64,000 nt of DNA. Origin: Climacium dendroides. Its lineage: Eukaryota > Streptophyta > Bryopsida > Hypnales > Climaciaceae. The stretch spans positions 30,073,213 through 30,137,212 of the forward strand of contig OX467084.1 of NCBI GenBank assembly GCA_950106755.1. Reading direction: 5' to 3'. The notes below the pieces were generated by a model, which did not search any database, had not been told where the DNA came from, and saw only the letters and a program-made list of their open reading frames with translations. A program made the translations under genes and the position numbers. How positions within the stretch are numbered: the first letter of the stretch is position 1; the number at the start of each line of letters is the position of its first letter. Positions 24,691-35,817 of this stretch are shown here, piece by piece.

Positions 24691-25792
24691 GAAGTGATTT
24701 GCTCTGGTGGTTGCCTGAAGTTTGTTCCACGAGATTGTGGAGTTGGGCATCCGATTTGTTCTCCTGGTAAATGCCACTGGGCTCCAGCTCTCCAAGGGGA
24801 GAAGAAGGCAGAGCGAGACTGCCCCTCCTAATAAGTTAAGTTAGAGAGAGAGAGAGTTGAATGCCAGCAGAGCCAGGGAAGGAGGCAGAACTAAGTTTAC
24901 ACTCTGGGCAGATAAGGACACCGTTACCAGCAGGCGTGGGAAGCACTGGTCTGCCATGTGCACCTCTCCCTCGCTGCTTTGACTGCCTTTGACTCGCCTT
25001 CCGCTTCCCCCGTAACTTACTACTTGTCTCGGTCACCTCTCCTCCCAAGGCGAAAGCTCTGCAACTGACTGCCACTGCAGGCAAGCTGAGGATCAATTAC
25101 CAGCCTTTCAAACTTTAACTTACTTGGGCATCAGCCATGCACTAGTCCTCCGACACATGACAGGCTTGGGCGGCAGTGCGAATCTTCTACTACTCCCTCG
25201 CCCACCATGCATTCCACAACCTTGCTTGCTGCCCGAGAGAGAGTTTCCTGACTTGTTTGTTGTGAAACCTCGTTGCCCAGGAGAGACGAGTAACAAGAAG
25301 ATTGGAGCTAACTGAACTGAACTCCATGCCGTCCGTTTTGTAGTGGTGCAGACGGTCCGGCCAGCGTTCACGTGATCTACGTTACAGAATGAGCAGAGAG
25401 GGGTGAATATATACCTGTAGTTTTCAGAATCTTCTGACCCGATATGTGGGGCTGTGGATACGATTTTCACCTCATCAAGCAGCGAAGTCGGTTCAAGAAT
25501 CCATTGAGTTCAGTTGCAGGAGAAACTTCCTTATTGGTCTGCTTTTCGAATTTACGATCCAGCTTAATATAAGCGACGGTGTGGTAAAGCTGGTGATGGT
25601 AACTTCATCCTCCTCGAATTGGCAGGTTTCAGCCCCGTAAGTCATGAAAAAGGAAGTGTGATCATTAATGGGGACAGAGTGGATTGAAAAATTCATGTCC
25701 CCAACTGATGACCTGCCTGCTTGCATGACCTGGTCTCTGGAGTGACCTATCTGGAAGCGAATATTATCCTTTGGTTCTTCTGAAGGAGCCAG

Positions 25793-25807
25793 CCAATCCC
25801 ATAAATA
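25793..25807 (+). promoter_or_regulatory. CCAAT plus TATA-like promoter candidate
   Basis: CCAAT (25793-25797) is immediately followed by CATAAATAGC. A small 70-codon frame begins with ATG at 25863, about 60 bp downstream, reading MRSGYVVDDRKGFTL at its start; it resembles no family I recognise. The spacing is compact but plausible for a plant core promoter. Function unknown. Confidence 0.25.
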
Positions 25808-28800
25808 GCTCAGCCCCTACCCCCTGTCAGCGTTCTAATTTCGAGAAAGCGTTCTAATCCTGATGAGATCCGGATACGTCGTCGACGACAGAAAAGGATT
25901 CACCCTCGTAGACACCGAGTATTTTCATTTTTCTACTAGGGCGGGGGCAGGCTGGTTCAGTGGGAAACTCACTGGGACGGCCAGGCAAGGCCGAGGGGTC
26001 CCTGTCTGTCCCTCTCCTCTTTCGTGGTCGTTACATGTCACTAGTACAGACCTGGTTCATCACAAACCAACTTGACCAAACCATGTTCGAACCCAGATAA
26101 TCCTTACCAGTAAAAGTTCAGTACAGTTTGGGTAACTTAATATCATGTTCATGTGGTCGTTGCAACATTGACGGGAACGGTGTCAGTTTTTCCTCTTTCC
26201 TTTCACGACCTTTTAGCTTGCTATGTACAGTAATGGGCGAGCTGGCAGGGCCATTATAATTGGCACTAGCGCAGATTCGTATCTCTTAGGAGGTACCTAT
26301 ATTTTAACCCCCGGGGATAAAAATTGCATTCGATCGGCGTTTTGTCCAGAGTGAAAAGGGGGACACGGCAGTCTTGATTGTGCACCCCGTCGTGTAGGTG
26401 CAGGCGCAGTCGTAGTAGCGGTACAGCTTCAAGAGACGTTTTGTTGATTTTTGAATCCGGTTTGAAGTTACTTTGACCGGATTGCTGACTGCCTGTTGTG
26501 ATGGGTGGTAAGTACATTGCCCAGAGGATTGAGAGGGGAGGGGGGTGCCGTCATTACTGGAAGAGTCGGCAAAACCGAGCAGTCAAAAAGAATGTGAGCA
26601 ACTGAGCACCAGAGGGTTACAGATTCCTGAAGGACCTATGATTTCTGAGACCGGGGTGATCAAGATCAGCTTGATTGTTGCAATGAACTCCCTGCCACCA
26701 CGCGTGTTCCTGAGATGATTGATGGCAGCTCTCTTCAAGTCTTGATGATAGCCAAAGATGAAATTAGGAAGTAACGCCCCAAAAGGACCCGGGCAGAGCC
26801 CCAAAAGCCACGAATTCAGACCTTGCCAAGTCTCTCATCACAGGGTTAACTGGTTGAATTATATCCATATCTACGTCTTACAAGCTTCCCCTCTTACATA
26901 AAAGTACTGACTACTTTTCACTTGACTTTGCAAGATAGGGAATTGCAGAACCGTGCAAAACTGCTGAATCTTGAGAAACACATAAAGGTAGGCATCACGC
27001 TTGTGGGGTTGCGGCACCATCCTCGATGGCTCGATGGATAGGCTGAATTAACTTAGGCAGGCTAGGATCTTACCGGCCAGCTTCTAGCTTAAGAAAGTAA
27101 AGGTAAGACATAGTCGTAGGTCCAGGAAAAGCCGTCGAAGTTCTCCCTGGTACGACGGCTCTTGGAGTGCCACCAAGGAGGTCGGAATCGACTCCTCTCC
27201 CCATCAAAAAATTCGAGAAGACAACAAAATGTGGCTGGAGGGTGCCTCACTGATTTGACGTGACCCTTTCCGCTTCACAACTAATCCCTTTCGTCACACG
27301 CCTTCTGCTTGCTCGCTCCTACTGGATAAACTTAGCGAGTGAAAAGTTTGGGGTTTGTCCGGGTCAAATGAAGACTAGTAAGCTCTAGCTCATGGGGATG
27401 GATTCATGGATCAGCCAAGCCCAGGCCCTGTGTGTGACTGGGCAACGACCGGAAGAGAGCAATGCAAGCAGGTTTTAGCAGGCAGAAGTGGTAAAGTCCA
27501 GGATCCATTAACCTTACAATACATTAGATTCTCCATTGACCATAAAGGTGAGCTCTGATGTGTGCTAAGTGTGTAAATACTTAGTCTGTAGACATTTAGC
27601 TTTTTGCAATCGATTTTTAGGACTAATTGTGCAAAACTTTAGATGAAACAAGTTTCTAGATTGTTGTAGGGAGAGACGCAGAGTTCGCGTATATGGTGAA
27701 TGGAATCGAACCTCTCCCTTGCTGTATGGTGAATGGAGACTTTACATTAGTTTTAAATGATTTATGGATGTTGGGAGTGATCACGCGGAACGAGGAAAGG
27801 TCGGCATACACGTCCAAGTGCTCCCAATGTGTAACAGATTGAAAAGTACCCTTGGTACATGCTGACAGTACAGGCTTCAACAGACCTGCCACTTCATATG
27901 AAAGGGATGCGAAAGTCGGTTTAGACAAAGACTTCACTGGTGGATAATAATGGTTAACCCTTTCATGGACTCCGTGCAGGCTTCATGTTCTGCTTGGCCT
28001 ACGGCACCCGAGTCAGATTGGTTGATGCAGTATTAATCAGCAACTTGGGGATGTACCTTTCCCTCTCCCACTTTGCTGAGACGTTGAAGGTCTCCAGCCC
28101 AACCTACCCGAAAAGGGGTTGAAGCCGAGTCCAGAGGGAAATGGGCATTTTTTATTTTAAAACTTAAAAATCTGCTTTAGCACTCACAAGGAACTTACTT
28201 GAAAGCCGAGTTCTGTCCTTGGGACCGAGCCTTCATCTGCTGCTCTTACACAAACGTTACTTTAACCGCATCTTATTATTATTATAGATATTATTTTCAC
28301 ATATATTCCTGTTGATGAATAGTATTATGTGCCTCGATCAATTACCTCGTCCGGTCCATACCGTAAGATTAAATGTCGACTGGCAGATTATTGATGGCCA
28401 TAGTGGACCCATCAGGCCGGCACACTGCCCATAACAACTGCTGCCTTGATCAAAAGCCACTGTAAGTTGAATAATCCAGCTTCTTCCCTGACCCGACAAG
28501 TCGAGCTGAGGTCACAGTCTCTGTGCAGATGTAATGTCACTAGAAAACCAGCTGCGAATTCAGTTCTCAGGGCTCTTGAATAGTGAGTATCATTTTAAAT
28601 TATGCATTCGGAATGGCTGAAACTCCGTCCCTTCACAGGTTTGTGGTCACGTCGACAGTAACATGGATCAATAATTTGGGGTTACATAATCTGCACTCAT
28701 CAAGAGCCCTGGAAGGAATACAGAGGAGGTGAAGTGCCATCGCTGTTTGACCAGGGCATCTGCTTGCCTGCTCGAAGTTATGGGAGTCAAATGCTTGCTT

Positions 28801-29879
28801 GCAACGAGGAGCCAACAACCAACTGCATGCGACGTGATAGACAGAGGCTCTGCACTCGCAAGCCCCCCGCCATCCGCCTTTAATTCTACCGTGACCATTA
28901 TAATTCTCCCATTCATGGAAGCAGCTGACACCGCCAGAAGTCAAGAAGCGGTGTCCGACCGTGCAGTGCTACCTTCATTGAAGTCAATGGAAGAATCTAA
29001 GAGTTGACTGTGGGATCATTTCCAATACTTTAAAGGCGCTTGGATACGCCGGCACACTGAAGGGAACGTCTCAGGACAACTGGTACGACAACGGGAAGCC
29101 AGGCAGCCCTTCAGCTTGGTTCATGACCACCGCCTCACTCTTTACATGCCCCAGGTAGTGATGCTTCGGGGGCCAATGATGATGATTCATGAAGTAACAC
29201 TCATAGGGCATCGTAATAGGGTGAAATTATGACTAAACTTACATCATGAGGTTGCTTAATAATATCACAAGAGGACTGGATCGAACTATGTTTCGGTTTC
29301 AGAATTTGATGCCGCGGTGAACCACTGAAAGCAAGCACAGGATGTGGATCAATCAAGTAAGCAAATGTAAGGTATAGGACGACATACAGTTCACGTCCGG
29401 AAATTCAATCTCTAGTATTCTGATTACCATAACGGGGATGGTGTAATATAATCACATCGATCAGCAGGGAAGTTCGAGCTTTAAGCATGTCTGAGCACCT
29501 ATCTCAAATGAGAAACAGAGACTCGGACAACGAGAAAGTTTGTATCAATCAATGGAAGGTGAATACAAATGAGCACTCATGGAGGCAAATCATTGAACAC
29601 ATACCTGGCTCCCATCTGAAGCCCAGTTGAACCATGGTTTCCAACTTCAGCCAGCTCTAAATACGAGGAGAGGGTTCCGGAATGACAAGGTAGAAGGAGA
29701 GATGATCAAGGCCAGAGAGGACACGATGAGAGAACATAGTACAGCGAAAAGCCCAGCCTCGTCGATAGCCTTGAGGTTAAATGCCATTGAGAAACCGAGC
29801 AAAAAAATGTATTTCAACAAAGGAGAGTAAGAAAGGTCTCCCAAAATGTGCACCAGTGGCCACCAGCATTCAATTTTTA

Positions 29880-30814
29880 AATGTCTTACCTACGTCCAGA
29901 TTCGACGGGACCTTCAATCTGACTTAAACTTCTTCGTCTTCTTCTACAATTATACTCACTGTCTGACTGTCTAATAAAAATGTAGCTGCTACAAACCTCA
30001 AAACGGGAACTAGCACGAGTAGAAGAAAAAAAGATCCCCACTGCGCCAAGTGAATAGTTGGAGTGTAATCCTGGAAGCAAAAAATTTGCTTCGGTTGACT
30101 AAAAGGAAACGACGACGGACATGCTTGACGTAGTACCTCATGTTTGTTCACAAACCCATCATGATGATGAAAAAAGGAAAGAAAAGAAAAGAAAAATAAT
30201 CTAGCTAGCTGACATGGAACACCAGAGTGGCACTCACTCACAGACTTATTAATTTCTGTACTCCCAAACCCTAAGGGACATCATCTCACAGCAGCGCGCT
30301 CAGGAAACGAGTGTTGGCACCCTCACGCTACTGGTACATGTATGTTACAGAACGATCGCAACCTCCCCCCTGAATTCTACTATCTACTCTGCGCATCTGG
30401 CTCGTTACGCTTCAGGCAAGGGCCAAGGAAGCCTCATCCGCCCACTTATTCAGATTTGTCCAAGCAGAGCAGCAAATCAGCCTCCAGTCCTCCTCCCGCA
30501 AGCAAGCGCAGATCCATCGAGATCCATCACGTTCACCCCCACCCCACCCCATCCAGCAAGCCCCAAAGATCCGAACTAATTACGATGATACAAAAGAAAC
30601 ACTTGATCATATTCGCTCGCCATTCGCGCAACAGTAGCTCGCTGAGATTGATCATACAGCGATGAAGAATCATCATATAATAACTCAAGTTGATCTGTGA
30701 AGCGCAAGTGCTCATGGATCGAAATGGGGCATAATAACCGTGCTCGGGGTGGGTATGTCGGAGCATGCACAACGTCAATGAGGCAAATTGTCTAGAGCGC
30801 CATTTGTACCTCCA
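29880..30814 (-). other. 3' flank of the trihelix gene, likely including its 3' UTR
   Basis: Downstream of the stop codon, low-repeat DNA continues in the GC-elevated style of the gene. No frame encodes a recognisable protein and no single strong minus-strand poly(A) signal stands out, so the 3' end is not assigned. Small frames on both strands (for example around 30342-30665) look random. Confidence 0.4.
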
Positions 30815-32978
30815 TTACAGCGATGACTCCGAAACTGGCTTGGCGCCCCTTTCGGCGCTGCTGCCATTCTCTGGGCTGGAGAAGAAATGCGGCGCAGTCG
30901 CGGCGCCCGCGGGGGTTCCATTTCCAGAGGAGGCAGCATTCTGCACGACTTCCGCAGCCGCGGGGAGCATCTTCAGGATGTCAGTCGCGTCGCCCGTGCC
31001 GGCTTTGGCCACAGCGTCGAAGCGGTGTGCCAAAGGGAGCGCCTGGTGATCCACGGCGGGCGAGGAGTCCGCGACTTTCACCACCTGCTGCTGCTTATTG
31101 CTGGGCGTCCCCAGCACGCCCGAGCGATACAATGTGTCTAATTGGTGGAAGTAGGGACAGGTCTTGGCATTCTCCGGTCGCTTCTTGTTGCTCTCCTTGG
31201 TCTTCCGGAAATACTTGTTGATGTTCTCCCATTTCTCCTTACAGCGCTTTTGGTTCCTGTTGTACCCCAAGCACGCCATTCCCTGGCTGATCTCCTCCCA
31301 GAGCGGACCCTTGGGCCCGGCCTCCTGGAACCGCGGCTCCATGTCGCTCCGCAGCTTGATCAAGGTCAGAACCTCCGGTTTAGGCCACCGCTTGCTGTTG
31401 GGATCGATCGAGGAGTCCTTCTCATGCTCGTCCACATTGGCGGGGACAAGCGCTTGCGAGGACGGAGTGGCCGACGCGGGTGGGGCAGGCGTGGTTGCAG
31501 CCGGCGGCGGAGGGGTGGGCTGCGCCTGCTGTTTCTGAGCTGCGGCGGCGACTACGGAATCGATAGACGGGGGCACCACGAGCGGCGGCCGGGTGGGGAT
31601 CTGCGGCAGCTGCAGCGTCTGCCCCGTGACTTTCTGCAAGAACGCCACGAGCGCCGCATCGCGAGTGGCCGCTAACGTATGCTCCTGTGTTCGGAGCTCA
31701 TGCTCTCGAGCCACCCGCACGATTTCCTGTTTCCGCCACGCTTCCTCTCTCACTTGCCTCTCTTGCTCTCGTCTCTCCATAAATTCTAAAAACTTCTTTT
31801 GCATGCTCTCCTGTTTATCCAATAGATTCTTCATCAAGCTCTCGAAGAAGTCCAGCTGTGAGGACGTCCCCGACTTGCCGCCTTCCATCCGCTTCCGCTT
31901 CTTCGATGACGTCTTCTCCTGGTTGTCAGCTTCGCCGCTTCCGGGTGCGTCGTAATCATCCTCCGAAGACTCCGAGAGGGTCACTCCTGTCGAGACTTCC
32001 GATGGTCTTTGAGCCGAAACATTGTAATCCTCCACGGTCGGGGGTGGCTTGCCGACCATCGGCGTTCCTGTGAGCAGACTAGCAGCTGCCGCGACTGCAG
32101 CATTACTCTCCAATTGCGCAGCACTCGGCTGGCCACCGTATAACGCTTCCAACTGGCTGAAAAAACGATAGCTTTTCCCGTCTTGCCGCCCCGCCCTACC
32201 ATCCTTGGTCTTCTTATAATACTTGTGCACATTCTCAAACTTTTCTTTGCACTTCTTTGCATTCCGCTGGAACCCCATTTCGGCCAGCTTTCTGCAATGG
32301 CACAGCTCAATCTATCAGCATCTGTCGACAGGAGTGTTGGACCAATTACCAAGAATCCGCAACTTCCGTTAAACGTGAATTGCATGAATTCACTGGGGCT
32401 GAGCGGCGACGCTAATTCCCCGTCAGCTCCACGACACAACAAGAAATGACCTTATCTGCTGTTTAGCAACAATTGCACCCAAAGACCGAAACCTGGACAG
32501 AAAGAACGAGCGACAGACGCAGTGGACTCGGCGTTAATTGAGTTGCAAGAGCAATCATGTTGCTCACCGCGAAACCTCTTCCCACAGTGGGCCCTTGAGT
32601 CCCGAATCCCGAAAGTTGGCATCCATTTCGGAGCGGATCTTGATGAGGGCGAGCGTCTCTTGCCTGGGCCAGCGATTGCCGCCCGTGCTGCGGCCCTCCT
32701 CTTCCATGCCATCGTCATCCTGCTGCGCCACGCTCACGATTTGCTGGTTATAATTTGTCGGCGATGGTCGACTCACGCCCGGCGATGGCACTTCCGGGGA
32801 GTCTGGACCTCCCAAACCTAACTGCTGCACCATCGCCTGCTGTTGCGCCTGTTGCGCAGCCTGCTGCGCAGCTTGATGGGCCGCCGCCTGTTGCGCGGCT
32901 TGCTGCTGCTGCTGGACCTGTTGCGCTTGCTGCTGCGCCTGCTGAACTTGTTGTTGTTGTTGTTGTTGTTGCTGCTGC

Positions 32979-33010
<32 letters not shown>

Positions 33011-33400
33011 TTGATGAACCTGAACGTCCGGGTGGGGAGAAGCCTGCTGTTGTTGATGAGTCTGCGTTGGTTGCTGCTGCGCCTGGGCGTGCTGCGCGAG
33101 CGGGAATTGCGGGTGCGGGGCGTGCGAAGCATGAGGGGACTGCGTTTGGTGGATTTGCTGCAAGCTAGGGTGCGGTTGGTGGCCCGGGTGCGGCCCATAG
33201 TGGTGGTGCTGCGCCTGCAAGTGGTGTGAGAGGTGGTGCTGCTGCTGTTGCTGCGGGTGATGCCCCGTCGACTGCAGCGGGTGCCCAGCTGGGGGCGCGA
33301 TGCTCATATTGTCATGCGAGATGGAGAACAAGTGCGCAGGAGGGCGACCCACCACAAACTGTGGCGAGTCCGAGACTCCATACTGCCCCGTGTTTTGCAT
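30815..33400 (-). CDS. GT-2-type trihelix transcription factor, two DNA-binding domains, join of 32568-33400 and 30815-32291
   Basis: Predicted nuclear DNA-binding protein of 769 aa in two exons on the minus strand. Trihelix domain 1 spans about residues 243-331: RWPRQETLALIKIRSEM, PLWEEVSR, then across the intron KLAEMGFQRNAKKCKEKFENV and the fourth-helix motif RFFSQLEALYG. Trihelix domain 2 is at about 579-667: RWPKPEVLTLIKLRSDM, PLWEEISQ, KWENINKYFRKTKE and PYFHQLDTLYR. The core aromatic triads W-W-F (domain 1) and W-W-W (domain 2), the (F/Y)F-x2-L-x2-LY fourth helix and the central charged coiled coil (about 426-502, from FFESLMKNLL) are the GT-2/GTL1/DF1 signature. A basic KKRKR nuclear signal is near 410. 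The N-terminal 240 residues are Gln/His-rich with 22 consecutive Gln at 130-151; this makes it longer than Arabidopsis GT-2/GTL1 (under 600 aa). Family members bind GT elements (GGTAA-like). The start is the first in-frame ATG (33398-33400); the frame stays open 5' to a stop at 33566-33568 but has no ATG. The stop is TAA at 30815-30817. Confidence 0.93.
32292..32567 (-). other. Intron of the trihelix gene (276 bp, phase 2)
   Basis: On the minus strand the donor is TTTCGCG|GTGAGCAA and the acceptor is CCATTGCAG|AAAGCTGG. Joining them restores an Arg codon (CG+A) and the continuous trihelix text VSR-KLAEMGFQR, the exact spacing expected between helices 2 and 3. Without splicing, exon 1 would terminate one codon later at TGA. 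The intron carries no recognisable feature. Confidence 0.93.
32948..33013 (-). repeat. Poly-glutamine tract of 22 codons inside the trihelix gene
   Basis: A run of 22 Gln codons in a mixed CAA/CAG pattern within a wider Gln/His/Ala-rich segment (about 32840-33270). The codon interruptions mean it is not a pure trinucleotide microsatellite, which suggests it is kept at protein level as a low-complexity activation-type segment. The opposite strand shows a spurious poly-Leu frame here. Confidence 0.9.
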
Positions 33401-33507
33401 CGCTCCCGACGCAGTCCAGTCAGCCCCCAAGAACCCCGCCGCCTCCGCACGCAAGAACGTCGACCCCGTCCCCGTCGTCGTCGTCGTCTGCTCCCCCAGG
33501 AACCGCC

Positions 33508-33569
33508 TCAGTCCACCCTCCACCCCATGGCGGTGGTGATCCGAATCAACCCCGACGCGCTTCGCTCAT
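33508..33569 (-). promoter_or_regulatory. Two further minimal upstream ORFs before the main start
   Basis: ATG at 33567-33569 opens a 7-codon frame (MSEARRG, stop at 33546-33548). ATG at 33526-33528 lies in a strong context (GCCATGG) and opens a 6-codon frame (MGWRVD, stop at 33508-33510). Both would be met by scanning ribosomes before the main ATG, so the leader is probably translationally restrictive. Inference only; a start site is not mapped. Confidence 0.45.
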
Positions 33570-33634
33570 ACCACTGTCCACAACAGCACCACCATCCAAC
33601 CCACCCACCACAGGGCTGCGTCCGCCCCGCGCAT
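33566..33634 (-). promoter_or_regulatory. 22-codon upstream ORF in the trihelix gene leader
   Basis: ATG at 33632-33634 opens a short hydrophobic frame (begins MRGADAALWW, ends LLWTVV) that stops at TGA 33566-33568, in the same frame as and about 165 nt upstream of the main ATG. An internal ATG at 33593-33595 shares its end. It matters only if transcription starts upstream of 33634, which the sequence does not prove. Confidence 0.45.
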
Positions 33635-33639
33635 TCCCT

Positions 33640-34340
33640 GCAACACTGTTCCCTCCTCCCTTCACAAGATCCCGTAACCGCCAAACGCTGATTCGCAAGC
33701 GGCTGACTCTCAAGGTGAAAACCCGTGACGATCACCCCCGAAGCCCCGTCCCCTCATAAAACCCAAACAAAAAAATTAAAAAAGGCCACCAAAAAATCCT
33801 TTAAAAAAAGATCCAGAGATAGCTTATTCTCGACACTCCAATTTCTACTTCCCTCCCAATCAACCCCACACTCCCAACTGGTCTCCACTCCCTCACACAA
33901 ACTCCACGTTCAATCACACCCTCCCTCCGTCCTCCTCTTTCCTCCCCCTCCCCCTCTCGGCACTAAATGCGGGCTAAGCTCAGATGCTACAGCGAGGCCA
34001 AGATCTCTCGGACTGATTCCACTCCCAGCTAGCTAGCGTCGGTCGTAGCAATCGAGGCAGCAGCAGGAGCAACTGAAGGCTCTCATGCAGTCGAACCAGC
34101 GACAGTACTAAGCAGGCAGGCAGGCAGGCAGGCAGCTAGCAGCGGATGACGGTGACGATCGTCTGACTTCCGCGGAACCGGGGCGCGTGAATAAAAATCA
34201 ATAAAAATTCGAGTTCGCCACCTCCCTCCAAACGCAAACGCAGACGCAAACGCAAACGAAACTACTCTACTCTACTCTACTCTACTCCACTCCACTGATG
34301 CGACGCAAGAAGATGCGATTCGATTCGATGGGATGCGATG
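33640..34340 (-). promoter_or_regulatory. Upstream/5' leader region of the trihelix gene, rich in simple repeats
   Basis: Reading toward the gene (minus strand): an imperfect GATGCGATT-like repeat (about 34300-34350), a TCTAC pentamer run (34265-34290), a CGCAAA hexamer run (34230-34258), a GCAG/GCCT tetramer run (34111-34136) and a long purine-rich tract, seen as CT-rich on the plus strand (33840-33960). No canonical TATA box is convincing. GA/CT-rich and GCAG repeats are common in plant promoters and 5' leaders, so the transcription start is likely in this interval, but no exact start is claimed. Confidence 0.5.
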
Positions 34341-35700
34341 GGTTGCGAGAGCCTCACTCTGCTTAAGCTTAATCGCAACTGAACTCCCTACCCGAGTAGT
34401 TCCGTCTCTTCTGTCATGTCACCCTCTTTCTTGCTTTCATCATCATCACTACCACCAGCATCCCCCTCCCCCCCCCCCCGAAGAAAAAGCCGCAGCGGCA
34501 GCAAGGAGCGGAGGTCGCCGGACCTGTTGCCTGGGGCAGTCTCGTCTCTCTGATCCAAAGACTGTGCGCCAGATAAACTTCAGTAATTTTGTAGGCCCCA
34601 GCAGGCTGGGCCAGGGCTGCCCGGGAGGTGGACCCCCGAGATGCGGGCAGCGCGGGCAGGGGCCGGCCTGGACATGGTCTTTCAGGCCAGTCTCCGAGTT
34701 TTGTGGGCGCTGCCAGGGGGATAGAATAAGGATATTACGCTATTACCCTTTTCTGCTTCATAACAGCCAGGTTGGTAACTTCGGTGCACTGACACGCGCC
34801 TGCAATTACTGGGGGGGGGGAGCGACTCAGCTGGAAGATCTTCAGAAGCGGAAGATATCTTCATTCAGGGGAGATTCTGAGCTCGTGTGGCTTCATTTCT
34901 TCAGTTGGGGGATGGAACTCACTTCACTTACTCATGTAGCGTGGCCGGGCCATTCCCCACAGCAGGCACAGTGTGGAATTGCACTGGGACTGGAAAATGG
35001 ACTGAGTGGGTAGTAGGACCTTCGTAAATTATGAAGTAGCTGTGGAAGTCGAGTTCGTTGTAAGCTTATGTGTGGATTATGTGTGCATTTTGTGTGCGTT
35101 TGGGTTGCGTTGCCTTGGGTTGGGTTGATGGCTGGGCAGGCAGACAGGTTGCAGGGCGTGAGGCAGGCAGTGAGGCAGGCAGGCAGCCCCTTCGGAAGTG
35201 GGTGAGTGAGTGAATGACCTTTCCCGGCCTGCTGCAATAGGCTCACAGGTGGATGCATTCACCCCCGGAATGCTGGTAGATGGCATTATTTTTACTGGGT
35301 AGGTGTCCCATGTTCCTTCCTTCCAACGCTTCAGCAGGGACCCCCGGGACCCGGGCCCGGGCCCTGGGTTGGGCTACCGTAAGCTGATTGCTTTTTCTTT
35401 TCGCAACACTGCAGGTCCGCCACAATGGTATTCAGTTGCGGGGGGGTGGCCCTCATTGCCCCGGACAAGGTTAATTGTGAAAAAAAGCCCCCTATTTTTG
35501 TGCCATGACTTTTATATTTCTACACTGCTCCTGGCTAATTTGGGGCCCCTGATTGCAAATCTGAATTCAGAGTTTGCAAAAAAATTCATCTGATTGCAAA
35601 TGAAAAATTCCACAACGTTCCCCAGGGGTAAAACGGGGCAATGAGGGGGGGCAGTTCACCCTAGCCCGGAGGGGATGCCTCTTGTATTTATTCACTGGGC
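34340..35700. other. GC-rich non-coding flank upstream of the trihelix gene
   Basis: Contains homopolymer C and G runs (about 34470-34481 and 34811-34820), a GGCAG-type repeat (35133-35188) and a strongly GC-rich self-complementary patch of CCCGGG/GGGCCC blocks (35341-35368). No protein frame here is recognisable. The region marks the edge of the low-repeat island before AT-rich repeats resume at about 35.7 kb. Confidence 0.5.
35450..35647. repeat. Short segment bounded by a perfect 14-bp inverted repeat
   Basis: CCCTCATTGCCCCG at 35450-35463 is exactly inverted at 35634-35647 (CGGGGCAATGAGGG), with about 170 bp of AT-richer sequence between. This may be a small foldback/MITE. Flanking G runs on both sides blur any target-site duplication and no second copy is seen in the window. 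Confidence 0.4.
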
Positions 35701-35817
35701 TTGTGGAACAAATGTGACTCCATCACATTGGCACATTGCTAATAAGTAATAACCAACCCATGTACTTCCCCCTTGAGATTAGGACAATCCCTCTTGGGAT
35801 CCTAGGGCGAATTCAGT

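Larger units (their letters stand above)
22080..29880. other. Low-repeat, GC-elevated region without a recognised gene
   Basis: Base composition and complexity differ clearly from the AT-rich flanks and resemble the trihelix gene region. Frames of up to about 116 codons occur on both strands (for example minus 25120-25470 and minus 28633-28944), but none shows a domain, consistent codon pattern or splice-linked continuation I can recognise. Simple repeats sit at 22431-22450 (GTAA) and 22523-22577 (CTGC/CTGT). Motifs such as AAGTTAAG/CTTAACTT recur. It may hold regulatory DNA or long non-coding RNAs of the neighbouring gene. Confidence 0.45.

Noticed and set aside
25120..25470. 116-codon minus-strand frame in the gene island
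   Set aside because: No recognisable domain, compositional signal or splice-linked continuation; length is within chance for this base composition.
25925..25941. TTTTTCTACTAGGG as the partner end of the CACTA-like start at 24391
   Set aside because: Terminal base order is wrong (CTAGGG instead of CTAGTG) and no 3-bp duplication matches.
28633..28944. 103-codon minus-strand frame overlapping others on both strands
   Set aside because: Overlapping open frames on both strands and no recognisable motif suggest chance openness.
29604..29622. ACCTGGCTCCC resembling the miR160 5' region
   Set aside because: The match stops after 11 bases and no complementary arm is found nearby to form a precursor hairpin.
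32755..33229. Long plus-strand frames (Leu- or Ala-rich) opposite the trihelix gene
   Set aside because: They are antisense shadows of the Gln/His-rich exon; poly-Leu and poly-Ala runs come from CAG/CAA repeats read on the other strand.
33521..33523. GTG as start codon of a longer trihelix protein
   Set aside because: Nuclear plant genes rarely start at GTG. The first ATG in frame is at 33398-33400; the upstream open frame is reported as a finding instead.
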